NCBI RefSeq assembly: GCF_030611305.1
Contig: NZ_JAUWQB010000006.1
Location: forward strand, 1-64,000
Reading direction: 5' to 3'
Length of the DNA: 64,000 bases
Origin: Desulfobacula sp.
Lineage (GTDB): Bacteria; Desulfobacterota; Desulfobacteria; Desulfobacterales; Desulfobacteraceae
Under the pieces are notes generated by a model. That model ran no database searches. It worked only from the letters and a program-made list of their open reading frames with translations, and was not told the origin of the DNA. The translations under genes were made by a program, and so were the position numbers. Shown piece after piece: positions 40,862-50,473 of the stretch; the stretch's first letter is position 1, and each line of letters starts with the position of its first letter.

Positions 40862-41425
40862 TTATCTGGCATTTGTAATCCTGTCTAAATATATTGATGC
40901 CGCAGACCTGACAGAAAGATGATTGTAATCAGTGTTTCCGTAAATCGGGTCCAAAATGAAATCACAGGTATCAATTAATTCATCTGCTAGGCCCCATGCC
41001 GTTCCAAAAACAAGGACATGGGATGCTTTGTTTTCAAGTTTTTGCCTTAACTCCTCTATTGTTATTGAGCCGGGTGTTTCTTTTGCGCTTGTGGCAACAG
41101 TCACAACCGGTTCCTTTCTTTCCTGTTCAATCGAGTTGACTGCATCCTCAAAGGTTTTAGCCACCCGGATAAGCTCAAGCGCTTTTTTTCTAAACGGGTT
41201 GAGCTTGCCGCCGACCCCTTTTGTCCAGTGTTCAATCACCTGTGTGGCAAGTATTGCCTGGTCTTCATAAGGGGTTACCACATAAAATCCTTTTATGCCA
41301 AAGGTGATGGATGCCCTTGCAATATCATGCAGGTCTATGGTTGTCAGGGCCGATCCAATGGTCTGCTCTTTTTTGTTTATCACGGGGTAATGGATCAATG
41401 CCACGTAAAAATTACTCTCTAACAA
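40862..41425 (-). CDS. SPOUT-type RNA methyltransferase (Methyltrn_RNA_4-like)
   Basis: YVALIHYPVINKKEQTIGSALTTIDLHDIARAS; LVFGTAWGLADEL; YNHLSVRSAASIYLDRI. Confidence 0.85.
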   Translation of the reverse strand: MLESNFYVALIHYPVINKKEQTIGSALTTIDLHDIARASITFGIKGFYVVTPYEDQAILATQVIEHWTKGVGGKLNPFRKKALELIRVAKTFEDAVNSIEQERKEPVVTVATSAKETPGSITIEELRQKLENKASHVLVFGTAWGLADELIDTCDFILDPIYGNTDYNHLSVRSAASIYLDRITNAR

Positions 41426-42167
41426 GGATTTCCAACTCCTGACACCATTGCTTTATTATTATTTTTTCTTCTGCACTCAGTTCGGTTTTTTTGAAAAGAT
41501 CCGGTCGTTTCAAAAACGTGTGCTGAAGAGAAGATTTTTTTCTCCACTGGTCGATTTTTTCATGGTTCCCGGATAATAACACATCCGGAACCTTTAGCCC
41601 TTCAAAGTCCTCAGGTCTTGTATATTGTGCATATTCAAGCCGCTCATCCGTAAATGAATCTGATTTTGAAGATTCCAGGCTTCCTAAGACCCCCGGGATT
41701 AATCTGGCTATTGAATCAATAATGACCATGGATGCCAGTTCTCCGCCTGTCATGACATAATCACCAATGGAGATTTCTTCATCAACAAGCGTGGCGTATA
41801 TCCGTTCATCAATCCCTTCATACCTTCCACAGACAAAAATAAGCCCCTCGTTTTTGGAGGCAAGTGCCATGGCTTTTTCCTGGTTGAACCGGGTTCCCTG
41901 GGGGGTCAATAATACAACCGGTGATTCAGGCGTCCTTTTCTTGGCAGCTAAAATAGCGACCTGTAAGGGTTCCGGTTTCATTACCATGCCGCTTCCACCA
42001 CCATAGGGTCTGTCATCAACCGTGTTATGCCGGTCTGTTGAAAAATCCCTGATATTAATACAATGCCCTGTGATCAGTTTTTTTTCAATACCCCGTAAAA
42101 TCATGCCATGCTCAAAAAAAGAGCCGACCAGCTCCGGAAACAATGTCAATACCGTAAAGTCCATCAA
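41412..42167 (-). CDS. trmD: tRNA (guanine-N1)-methyltransferase
   Basis: FTVLTLFPELVGSFFEHGMI; DDRPYGGGSGMVMKPEPL; CGRYEGIDERI. Confidence 0.98.
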   Translation of the reverse strand: MMDFTVLTLFPELVGSFFEHGMILRGIEKKLITGHCINIRDFSTDRHNTVDDRPYGGGSGMVMKPEPLQVAILAAKKRTPESPVVLLTPQGTRFNQEKAMALASKNEGLIFVCGRYEGIDERIYATLVDEEISIGDYVMTGGELASMVIIDSIARLIPGVLGSLESSKSDSFTDERLEYAQYTRPEDFEGLKVPDVLLSGNHEKIDQWRKKSSLQHTFLKRPDLFKKTELSAEEKIIIKQWCQELEILVRE

Positions 42168-42673
42168 TAATCCTCGGGCAGTGTTGTTCTTACGGTCTTT
42201 TTTTCAATATCAACCGATTTAACAAAGTGTTTATGCATCGGTATAAGCGTTTCCCGTCCATTGTCAGTGACAACCAGCACGTCATTTGCGCCCGTTGGAA
42301 AGATATCAGTTATTTTGCCGATAAATCCTTTTTGATGATCAACCACATCAAGCCCTAAAAGGTCTTGCCAGTACCAGGTGTCTTCTGCCGGTTCCGGCAA
42401 TTGATCCCGGTCAATGAGAATCTCTTTTCCTATAAGATCCTCGGCGAGGTTCCGGTTGTCAACTCCATCAAGGGAGAGCAAAATTCCTTTTTTATGGGCC
42501 AAAGCCTTAAGAATGACATACGATTTGCCCAAGCCTTTTTCTGATTTTAAAAGAACGTTTTTGCCGGGGCAAAAGGTGTCAATGGATTCTGCAAAGGACC
42601 AGACCTTAAGAATGCCATCGAGCCCATGAACCCCGGTTACCCTGCCTATGGTAAACGAAGTCGCCTTGTTCAT
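42164..42673 (-). CDS. rimM: 16S rRNA processing protein RimM
   Basis: GRVTGVHGLDGILKVWSF; WYWQDLLGLDV; LIPMHKHFVKSVDIEKK. Confidence 0.94.
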   Translation of the reverse strand: MNKATSFTIGRVTGVHGLDGILKVWSFAESIDTFCPGKNVLLKSEKGLGKSYVILKALAHKKGILLSLDGVDNRNLAEDLIGKEILIDRDQLPEPAEDTWYWQDLLGLDVVDHQKGFIGKITDIFPTGANDVLVVTDNGRETLIPMHKHFVKSVDIEKKTVRTTLPEDY

Positions 42674-42676
42674 GCC

Positions 42677-42907
42677 CTACTCAATAATCTCGAGAACCGT
42701 ACGTTTTTTAAGTTTGGTGGATGCCGCACTTAAAATCGTTCTCATGGCTCGAGCCGATCTTCCCTGCTTGCCGATTACTTTACCCAAATCCTCTTTTGCC
42801 ACCTTAAGCTCTAAAACAGAAGTTTGATCTCCACTAACTTCTGATACATATACCTGATCAGGATTGTCTACCAGTGCTTTTGCAATATATTCCACCAGAT
42901 CTTTCAT
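42677..42907 (-). CDS. khpA: KH-domain RNA-binding protein (KhpA/YlqC-like)
   Basis: [19 protein letters not shown]...[18 protein letters not shown]; internal Met chosen as start. Confidence 0.92.
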   Translation of the reverse strand: MKDLVEYIAKALVDNPDQVYVSEVSGDQTSVLELKVAKEDLGKVIGKQGRSARAMRTILSAASTKLKKRTVLEIIE

Positions 42908-42969
42908 GATCGCATCTCCTTTAAATGGGGTGTTGAGAATACCGGGGCTGCATATAAAACAGCTTATGC

Positions 42970-43212
42970 TTAACTGACTCCCTGCCGTTTCAATATGCTC
43001 TGGACAGTGGTTGAAGGTTTTGCACCTTCGCTTAACCAATATTTTATTCTGTCCTCTTTCAGGGTAATGGCAGCCGGCTCAACCATTGGATCATAGGTGC
43101 CTAAGAGTTCCAAAAATCTTCCATCTCTCGGGCTTTCAACGTCCGCAGCCACTATTCTGTAAAAAGGTTTTTTCTTTGTGCCTTTTCTGGTCAATCTGAT
43201 TCTTACGGCCAT
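42970..43212 (-). CDS. rpsP: 30S ribosomal protein S16
   Basis: [42 protein letters not shown]. Confidence 0.98.
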   Translation of the reverse strand: MAVRIRLTRKGTKKKPFYRIVAADVESPRDGRFLELLGTYDPMVEPAAITLKEDRIKYWLSEGAKPSTTVQSILKRQGVS

Positions 43213-43228
43213 ATTCTTTTCTTTCTCC

Positions 43229-44554
43229 TTAAAACGGCAGCATGTTTTTCAATGAACGCATGCCGCCTTTATTAAACTTCTTTATCATTTTCATGGATTG
43301 GGAATAGCTTTTCAGAAGCTTGTTGACATCCTGAACCGTGGTTCCGCTTCCTTTGGCAATTCTTTTCTTTCTTGATCCTTTAATAATGGTGTATACACGT
43401 CGTTCTTCAGGTGTCATGGAAGTGATAATTGCTTCAATCCTGGTAAATTCCTTGTCATCTATATTTAAGCCTTTAAGCTGCTTTTTGTTCACCCCTGGCA
43501 GCATTCCTATGAGGTCTTTTATTGATCCCATTTTCCGGACGGATTTCATCTGGTTCCTAAAATCTTCCAGGGTAAAGGCATTCTTTCTTATTTTTTTTTC
43601 AAGCTCTTTGGCTTCTTTCTGGCCAACAGCATCCTGCGCCTTTTCGATAAACGAAAGCGCGTCTCCCATTCCCAGAATTCTTGAAGCCATCCTGTCCGGA
43701 TGAAATGCTTCCAGAGCCGTTGACTTTTCACCCACACCGATGAATTTTAACGGTTTTCCGGTAACAGCTTTTATGGAGAGCGCTGCACCGCCGCGAGCAT
43801 CACCATCCATTTTGGTCAGAACAACACCGGTAAGATCAAGGGCATTGTCAAATGATCCGGCAATGTTCACCGCGTCCTGACCGGTCATGGCATCAGCCAC
43901 CAGAAGGATTTCTGATGGGTTGATTCCTTTTTTAATACTTTTAAGCTCAGCCATTAATTCTTCATCAAGATGCAGTCTTCCCGCGGTATCCAGCAACAGA
44001 GTGTCGCATCCCTGTTCTTTGGCTGCCAATTGTGCATCCTGGCAAATTTTTAAAGGCTTCATATCAGTTGTGGATTGAAATACCGGAATATCCAGTTGAT
44101 TTCCAATCTTTTTCAACTGATCAATCGCCGCAGGTCTGTAAACATCCACCGGCACCAGAAAAGGTTTTCTACCCTTTTTTCGAAGATAGAACCCAAGTTT
44201 TCCTGCAGTTGTGGTCTTACCAGAACCCTGCAGCCCGATAAGCATAACAGAACCCAAAGACTTTCCATCAAGATTCAGTTCCTGATGGTGGGAGCCCATC
44301 ATTCTGGTAAATTCATCGTTTACAATTTTTATGACCTGCTGACCCGGCGTAAGGCTTTGCATTACTTCCTGGCCCAAGGCTCGAACTCTTATATCTGAAA
44401 TAACAGATTTTGCAACCTTATAATTAACATCAGCCTCAAGCAACGCCATGCGCACCTGCTTAAGACCATTTTCGATGTTCTTTTCGTTAAGGATGCCATG
44501 ACCTTTTAGTTTTTTAAAGACCGAATCAAGCCTGTTACTCAAATTTTCGAACAT
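43229..44554 (-). CDS. ffh: Signal recognition particle protein Ffh
   Basis: [45 protein letters not shown]. Confidence 0.98.
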   Translation of the reverse strand: MFENLSNRLDSVFKKLKGHGILNEKNIENGLKQVRMALLEADVNYKVAKSVISDIRVRALGQEVMQSLTPGQQVIKIVNDEFTRMMGSHHQELNLDGKSLGSVMLIGLQGSGKTTTAGKLGFYLRKKGRKPFLVPVDVYRPAAIDQLKKIGNQLDIPVFQSTTDMKPLKICQDAQLAAKEQGCDTLLLDTAGRLHLDEELMAELKSIKKGINPSEILLVADAMTGQDAVNIAGSFDNALDLTGVVLTKMDGDARGGAALSIKAVTGKPLKFIGVGEKSTALEAFHPDRMASRILGMGDALSFIEKAQDAVGQKEAKELEKKIRKNAFTLEDFRNQMKSVRKMGSIKDLIGMLPGVNKKQLKGLNIDDKEFTRIEAIITSMTPEERRVYTIIKGSRKKRIAKGSGTTVQDVNKLLKSYSQSMKMIKKFNKGGMRSLKNMLPF

Positions 44555-44651
44555 AAAGAGCCCAACCCCAAAATATCAAATCAAATCATTGAAATTAGTA
44601 TAGATTCCGTGATATGTCAAGAAAATAATAAATTTAAGCAGATAAAAATAT

Positions 44652-45689
44652 ATGGAAAACATACTGGATTTTACAAGAGAAGACCTTGCGGCTTGGCTTG
44701 AGGGTAAGGGCATTCGGCCGTTCAGAGCAGGGCAGATATTCAAGTGGCTCTACATCCGGCAGGCAGATACGTTTGAGCAGATGACCGATCTTTCCAAAAC
44801 CTTGCGCAGCAGATTGGAGGATTGTTTTTATATCCGGCGACTCTTTCTTGATGACAAACAAATTTCTGTTGATACGACTGAAAAGTTTTTGCTTCGGCTG
44901 GATGATGGACAGCATATTGAATCGGTCTTAATCCCTGAAAAGGATCATTTTACTCTTTGCGTGTCTTCACAGGTTGGATGTGTTCAGAATTGTCAATTTT
45001 GTTTGACAGCCAAAGGGGGGTTCATCCGGAATTTAAATGTCTGTGAAATGATTGCCCAGGTCAGGGATGCAAGATATTACCTGATTCAAAAAGATGTTGA
45101 TCCCTTGAAACTCTCCAACATCGTGTTCATGGGAATGGGGGAGCCTCTTGCCAATTATAAAAATTTGGTAAAGGCATTAGAGATTATCACAGACAGTGAT
45201 TACGGACTTAAATTTTCATCCCGGCGGGTAACGGTCTCTACGTGTGGTATGGTCCCTAAAATAACACAATTAGGTCTTGATACCTGTGTGAACCTTGCAG
45301 TCTCTTTAAATGCAACCACTGACAAGATGCGGTCACTTTTAATGCCCATCAATAAAAAATATCCTTTAAACAAATTATTAGAGGCCTGTCGGACCTTTAC
45401 CATGAAACCAAGAAATAAAATTACGTTTGAGTATATTTTAATGAAAGGGGTGAATGATACAAAAGAGGATGCCCTGAGGCTCGTGAAACTTTTAGCTCCG
45501 ATTAAAGCAAAAGTAAACCTGATTCCATTCAATGGATATGATAAAAGTGGATTCAAACGCCCATCTAAAAAAGAAATCAGTGAGTTTCTACAGATTTTAC
45601 TTGACCAAAATATCACAGCGATTACAAGAAAGAGCAAAGGCGATGACATTCTAGCTGCATGCGGACAGCTAAAAGCAAAATTGTATTGA
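44652..45689 (+). CDS. rlmN: 23S rRNA (adenine2503-C2)-methyltransferase
   Basis: SSQVGCVQNCQFC (radical SAM CxxxCxxC); FMGMGEPLANY. Confidence 0.97.
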   Translation: MENILDFTREDLAAWLEGKGIRPFRAGQIFKWLYIRQADTFEQMTDLSKTLRSRLEDCFYIRRLFLDDKQISVDTTEKFLLRLDDGQHIESVLIPEKDHFTLCVSSQVGCVQNCQFCLTAKGGFIRNLNVCEMIAQVRDARYYLIQKDVDPLKLSNIVFMGMGEPLANYKNLVKALEIITDSDYGLKFSSRRVTVSTCGMVPKITQLGLDTCVNLAVSLNATTDKMRSLLMPINKKYPLNKLLEACRTFTMKPRNKITFEYILMKGVNDTKEDALRLVKLLAPIKAKVNLIPFNGYDKSGFKRPSKKEISEFLQILLDQNITAITRKSKGDDILAACGQLKAKLY

Positions 45690-45780
45690 ATCTTTGTGGA
45701 TATGATTTATAATAAGATTATGGCGCAATGCATTAATTGCCATGCCCTTTACCAAAACCTTTAATTGATCGGAAGAAAAT

Positions 45781-46266
45781 ATGTCAAATATCAGCCTGGA
45801 AAACAAAAAGATTCTGATTGTTGATGATGAACCAGATGTTCTTGATTCTTTGGAAGAATTGCTCGACATGTGTACACTAGTCAGGGCACAAACCTTTGAA
45901 GAAGCAAATAATTTTCTTAAGACCCAGAAGTTTGATATGGCAGTTCTTGATATTATGGGTGTTGACGGTTATCAGCTGTTGGAAACCGCCACCAAGAAAA
46001 ATGTTATAACAGTGATGCTTACAGCCCATGCCCTCAGTCCGGATAATATTAAAAAATCCTATCTTGGCGGTGCCTGTTCGTATATACCCAAAGAAGAAAT
46101 GATCAATATCGAAACCTTTCTTATTGATGTGCTGACTGCTAAAAAGGAAGGGAAAAATCCCTGGACAAGCTGGTACACAAGGCTTGCATCATTTTGTGAT
46201 GAAAAATTCGGGCCAGACTGGGACAAGGATGAAAAAGAATTCTGGGAAAAGATGATTTATTATTAA
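45781..46266 (+). CDS. Stand-alone response-regulator receiver protein
   Basis: KKILIVDDEPDVLDSLEELLD...MAVLDIMGVDGYQLL. Confidence 0.88.
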   Translation: MSNISLENKKILIVDDEPDVLDSLEELLDMCTLVRAQTFEEANNFLKTQKFDMAVLDIMGVDGYQLLETATKKNVITVMLTAHALSPDNIKKSYLGGACSYIPKEEMINIETFLIDVLTAKKEGKNPWTSWYTRLASFCDEKFGPDWDKDEKEFWEKMIYY

Positions 46267-46295
46267 ATCAATTATCAGCTATTTTAAAAACGGTT

Positions 46296-46326
46296 AACCC
46301 CCTTTAGGCCAGACTTAAAGGGGGTT
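46296..46326. terminator. Terminator hairpin between convergent genes
   Basis: AACCCCCTTTA...TAAAGGGGGTTTTTA. Confidence 0.8.
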
Positions 46327-46327
46327 T

Positions 46328-47329
46328 TTATATCATTAGATTTTTAAACTCCACCGCCTTGATTGTTTTGACGCAGAGGATATTTCCCTTTTCCTTTTTT
46401 ATGACCCTTATGTCTACAGTTTCTTCCGGGTTTGATTTGGTATACCCGGCACAGATCATGGCTGCCGTTTGAATGTTTTTCTGGGTAAATCTTCCTGTAA
46501 GGATCACATCAGGGCCGGGCAGTTTAGCATGTTTCAATAAAATATCTTTGTCTTTATTAAGATATTTGAGCAGATGTTTGTTGTCATCTTTTGAACGCCC
46601 TGCAATTACTTTTGTTTTTAAATCCAGCCTGAAGTGTCTCCCATGTTTTAAGAAATACAGCTCTCTTTTATCAAATACTTTTTGAACAGTCATCAGGTCT
46701 TTGAGTCTTTTAGAAAAAATTTTATCCGTTAAAAGACAACCACCGGCAGGAGACGGGTATTCTTTAATCCCAAAATCCTTTGCCAATTGCATTTGAATTT
46801 TTCTTGATCTGCCTGAAATATCCAAAAGCTTTTTCCTGTCAACCAGGCCTTTTTGTTCCACAAGGGTTTCCGGTAACAGTTTTGCACACAAAGGTCTTAA
46901 AATCTGCCCGTTAAAGCCTGAGTTTTTTTCCACGTATCGTAATGAATTTTTATTCTGGGATTTGGGTCTTTGGCCTAACACTTCTCCGCTGAACAGAAAA
47001 TGAAAGCCTTTATCTTTGAGAATTTCACCTGCCTTGGAAAACATCAATGCATGACAGTCCATACAGGGATTCATGTTTTTTCCAAATCCGGCCTTGGGAT
47101 TTTTCATCATTTCCATATACTCATCTGTGATATCAAGTGTGATCAGCGGGATACCGGTTTGAATTGATGCTTTCTGGGCAGATTCAGATGAAAAAAAAGG
47201 AGTTTCAAGGCAAATCCAGGTTACGTCAATTCCCTGGTGTTGAAGCAGCAGGGCAGACAGGATACTGTCCAATCCTCCGGAACAAAGGCCCAAGCCTTTA
47301 ATCCGGCTTGAGGTTTTTTCAATCTTCAT
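46328..47329 (-). CDS. PP-loop ATPase, ThiI/MnmA-like tRNA thiolation-type protein
   Basis: LGLCSGGLDSILSALLLQHQGIDV; NPCMDCHALMFSKAGEIL; internal Met chosen as start. Confidence 0.8.
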   Translation of the reverse strand: MKIEKTSSRIKGLGLCSGGLDSILSALLLQHQGIDVTWICLETPFFSSESAQKASIQTGIPLITLDITDEYMEMMKNPKAGFGKNMNPCMDCHALMFSKAGEILKDKGFHFLFSGEVLGQRPKSQNKNSLRYVEKNSGFNGQILRPLCAKLLPETLVEQKGLVDRKKLLDISGRSRKIQMQLAKDFGIKEYPSPAGGCLLTDKIFSKRLKDLMTVQKVFDKRELYFLKHGRHFRLDLKTKVIAGRSKDDNKHLLKYLNKDKDILLKHAKLPGPDVILTGRFTQKNIQTAAMICAGYTKSNPEETVDIRVIKKEKGNILCVKTIKAVEFKNLMI

Positions 47330-47342
47330 ATATACCCACTCT

Positions 47343-47978
47343 ATGACATTAAATGAATCAAAAATAAAAACAATTCTTGAAACATTAAGAGACAGGTACC
47401 CTGTTGTCAAGACCCAGCTTGAACATCAAACACCTTTTCAACTGCTCATTGCCACCATTATGTCTGCTCAATGCACGGACAATCAGGTTAATAAAGTATC
47501 AAAAAACCTGTTTGAAAAATATCCTGGTCCTGAAGATTTGGGCCGTGCCCCCTTAAATGACATCAAACGAATCATCTATTCCACGGGTTTCTATAATAAT
47601 AAAGCTAAAAATATTAAAGCCTGTGCCCTTGCAATTCTTAACGGGTATCAAGGCATGGTGCCGGAAGATATCAGCAAACTTATCAAGTTGCCGGGAGTGG
47701 GCAGAAAAACTGCCAATGTGGTGTTGTCGGCGGCTTTTGGTCATCAGACAATTGTTGTGGATACCCATGTGTTAAGAATTGCTGGAAGGCTTGGCCTGAC
47801 GGAAAGCCGTGACCCCGTAAAAGTTGAGTATGAATTAATGGGGATCATACCCAAAACATCCTGGCGTGATTTGTCCCTGCAATTGATTTATTTTGGAAGA
47901 GAAATCTGTGATGCCAGAAAACCGCTTTGTGAAGATTGCCCGTTATTTAAACTCTGTCTGACAAAAGGAAAGGGATAA
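47343..47978 (+). CDS. nth: Endonuclease III
   Basis: LIATIMSAQCTDNQVNKV; LPGVGRKTANVVL; C-terminal 4Fe-4S cysteines CDARKPLCEDCPLFKLC. Confidence 0.97.
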   Translation: MTLNESKIKTILETLRDRYPVVKTQLEHQTPFQLLIATIMSAQCTDNQVNKVSKNLFEKYPGPEDLGRAPLNDIKRIIYSTGFYNNKAKNIKACALAILNGYQGMVPEDISKLIKLPGVGRKTANVVLSAAFGHQTIVVDTHVLRIAGRLGLTESRDPVKVEYELMGIIPKTSWRDLSLQLIYFGREICDARKPLCEDCPLFKLCLTKGKG

Positions 47979-47993
47979 AATCTGTAAAGCAAT

Positions 47994-48377
47994 CTATGAA
48001 TCTTTTTTTAGTTCCCAGAATTCGCGGCTTTCTTTGAGGATATCATTAATATCATCATCAACTATATCGTCCTGAAGAATATCATCCATTTCAATATCAC
48101 TATTATCACTTTCCTGATTTCCTGTTTCATCTGATTCGGGAATATAACTGCCTTGCCTGTCAAACATGAAGCTGCCGCTTAAATGAATATCAAAATCCAG
48201 CCTAAAGGCAATTTTATTATTATAAACAACAATTTCACCTCCTTTGTATGAAAGAGCTGCCGCGGCCATCTTTTTTTTTAGAACTTCCTTGACCACAGCC
48301 GGGTCTATGTCATCCTTTACGGCTTCGATCAGATTTTTTTCACCATTTTTGATAATATCCGGATCAGTGATTTTCAT
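47994..48377 (-). CDS. Conserved hypothetical protein
   Basis: 127-aa ORF in a compact gene neighbourhood. Confidence 0.65.
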   Translation of the reverse strand: MKITDPDIIKNGEKNLIEAVKDDIDPAVVKEVLKKKMAAAALSYKGGEIVVYNNKIAFRLDFDIHLSGSFMFDRQGSYIPESDETGNQESDNSDIEMDDILQDDIVDDDINDILKESREFWELKKDS

Positions 48378-48425
48378 TGAAGACTCCCTTTCTAAGGTTT
48401 TTCTGGTTCTCCGAGCACTTTATTG

Positions 48426-50126
48426 TCACAGCCGTCCTTTTTTAATGATGGCGACCAGTAGCCAGATTCCCATAACGGCAGCAGCAGTGAACCCTGCAAT
48501 CCCAATCACGGACACCCCGAAAAGCATAGGCGGAACTTTGGAATTAATCACCATGGCGGACCCTATTATCAATGCCGCTATAATGATTGAAAAAGAAATT
48601 CTATTGCTGGTCTGATCCTGGGTATTCAACATTTTATCAAGTCCTTCAATCTTCATATTGAATGAGAGTTGCCCCGATTTTGCAAGACGCATGATTTCAA
48701 CGGCATCTGTCGGGAAGAGCTGAAGTAATTTATAGGATTCTCTTGCAATTCCCATAAATTCTTTAGCGATTCTTGAAGGGTTGAACTTTCTGTATTTTGC
48801 AGCAGTTACATAAGGCACTGCATGGGAAATCATATCAAAGTCAGGATCAAGTTTTTTGGCAGTTCCTTCTATGGAGATAAAGGCTTTCATCATCAGGAAA
48901 AAATCCGGCGGAATTCTGAGTTTATGGGTGGCACAAAGTTCGAGAAACCGATTCACCATTTTTGCAGTTTTAATATCTTTTAACGCTTTTGAGAGGTGCA
49001 TGGATACAAATAAAGAAATATCTTTTTCAAGAGATGTGAGGTCCGGCTGGATTTCGTATTCAGCTATCTCGCACACCAGCCTTGCCGTGAGTTTAAAGTT
49101 ATTTGTGGCAATACTGTGGATCAGATCCACAAATACTTCCCGGGTGCTTTGATCCACAAATCCTGTCATTCCAAAGTCCACAGGGCAGATACGGTTTTTT
49201 TCCATGACAAAGATATTGCCGGGATGAGGATCTGCATGGAAAAATCCATATTCAAACACCTGCTTCATTATGAAATCGGCACCCCGCCGTGTGAGCAGCT
49301 TTTTGTCAAGTCCGGCCAATTCAATTGCATCCACGTCATCAGCCTTGATCCCCTTAATATACTCCATGGCCAGAACCCGAACACTTGATTCGGCAAAATA
49401 TACTTTGGGAATATGGATGGTTTTATCATTTTTGAACTGGTCGGCCATTTGTTCCATATTGGATGCTTCAATGGAGTAATCCAGCTCTTTTTCAATGGTT
49501 TTGACAAATTCTTCCACAATTTTGACGGGTTTAAAAAGAGCAACCTCCTCAATATTGTTTTCCATTATGGAAGCTATGTGAAGCATAATTTCAAGGTCTG
49601 TTTCAATACTTTTCCGGATACCGGGTCTTTGGACTTTTACGGCAATCTGATCATTGCTGTTGATTTGTGCTCTGTGAACCTGTCCAATGGAAGCACTGGC
49701 AAAAGGTATTTCTTCTATCGAGTCAAAAATCTTGTCATGGGGCTTGCCAAATTCAGACGCAATAATGGTTTTTACATGTTCAAATTCAAAAGGCGGAACA
49801 TGATCCTGCAGCTTTGAAAGTTCATTTAAAAGATCAACCGGAATAAGGTCGGGACGGGAAGAAAGAACCTGGCCCATCTTGATAAACGTCGGGCCAAGTT
49901 CTTCAAGCCCCATTCTGATCCTCTGATTTTTGGAAAGCTTTTCAACCTTTTCGTGGCTTTTGACAAAAGGAATGAGCCCAAGACCGGATTCAATGTAACG
50001 GTCAATCTTCATGGCATCAATGATGTTTTCAAAGCCATACTTTAAAATGATGCCGATGATTTGCTGATACCGCCGAAGATGGCGGTATCGTTTGCTCACC
50101 TTGCCAATTTTTTTAATACTCAGCAT
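48426..50126 (-). CDS. ubiB: ABC1/UbiB-family atypical kinase
   Basis: LGPTFIKMGQVLSSRPDLIP; IPFASASIGQVHRAQ; FHADPHPGNIFVM. Confidence 0.93.
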   Translation of the reverse strand: MLSIKKIGKVSKRYRHLRRYQQIIGIILKYGFENIIDAMKIDRYIESGLGLIPFVKSHEKVEKLSKNQRIRMGLEELGPTFIKMGQVLSSRPDLIPVDLLNELSKLQDHVPPFEFEHVKTIIASEFGKPHDKIFDSIEEIPFASASIGQVHRAQINSNDQIAVKVQRPGIRKSIETDLEIMLHIASIMENNIEEVALFKPVKIVEEFVKTIEKELDYSIEASNMEQMADQFKNDKTIHIPKVYFAESSVRVLAMEYIKGIKADDVDAIELAGLDKKLLTRRGADFIMKQVFEYGFFHADPHPGNIFVMEKNRICPVDFGMTGFVDQSTREVFVDLIHSIATNNFKLTARLVCEIAEYEIQPDLTSLEKDISLFVSMHLSKALKDIKTAKMVNRFLELCATHKLRIPPDFFLMMKAFISIEGTAKKLDPDFDMISHAVPYVTAAKYRKFNPSRIAKEFMGIARESYKLLQLFPTDAVEIMRLAKSGQLSFNMKIEGLDKMLNTQDQTSNRISFSIIIAALIIGSAMVINSKVPPMLFGVSVIGIAGFTAAAVMGIWLLVAIIKKGRL

Positions 50127-50143
50127 AAAAGGTCAATGATCAC

Positions 50144-50464
50144 TTATTTCAGATCAGACAGTTTTTTTGTAAGATTATCAATTCTGTCATTGAGCGTTTT
50201 AATATCGGATTTTGACGGAAGGTCCAGCTTTAAGAGTATTTTTTCAATGGTTTTTTCAATTTTTTTATCAAAATCGGCCTTTGCATCTTCATACTTTTGC
50301 TGACATTCTTTTAGAAAATCTTTGGCTTCATCCTGGTCCATTTTGGAATTTTTAGCAAATTCTTTTGCCAGGTCTTCGATTTCCTTTTTAGACCTTAATG
50401 CCAGCCCAACGCCTGTTAACAGGCTTTTTTTCAGATACTCAAACATGTTTCCTCCACTCTCCAA
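50144..50464 (-). CDS. Phasin-like coiled-coil protein
   Basis: MFEYLKKSLLTGVGLALRSKKEIEDLAKEFAKNSKMDQDEAKDFLKE resembles the phasin-like family. Confidence 0.65.
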   Translation of the reverse strand: MESGGNMFEYLKKSLLTGVGLALRSKKEIEDLAKEFAKNSKMDQDEAKDFLKECQQKYEDAKADFDKKIEKTIEKILLKLDLPSKSDIKTLNDRIDNLTKKLSDLK

Positions 50465-50473
50465 AAAAATAGT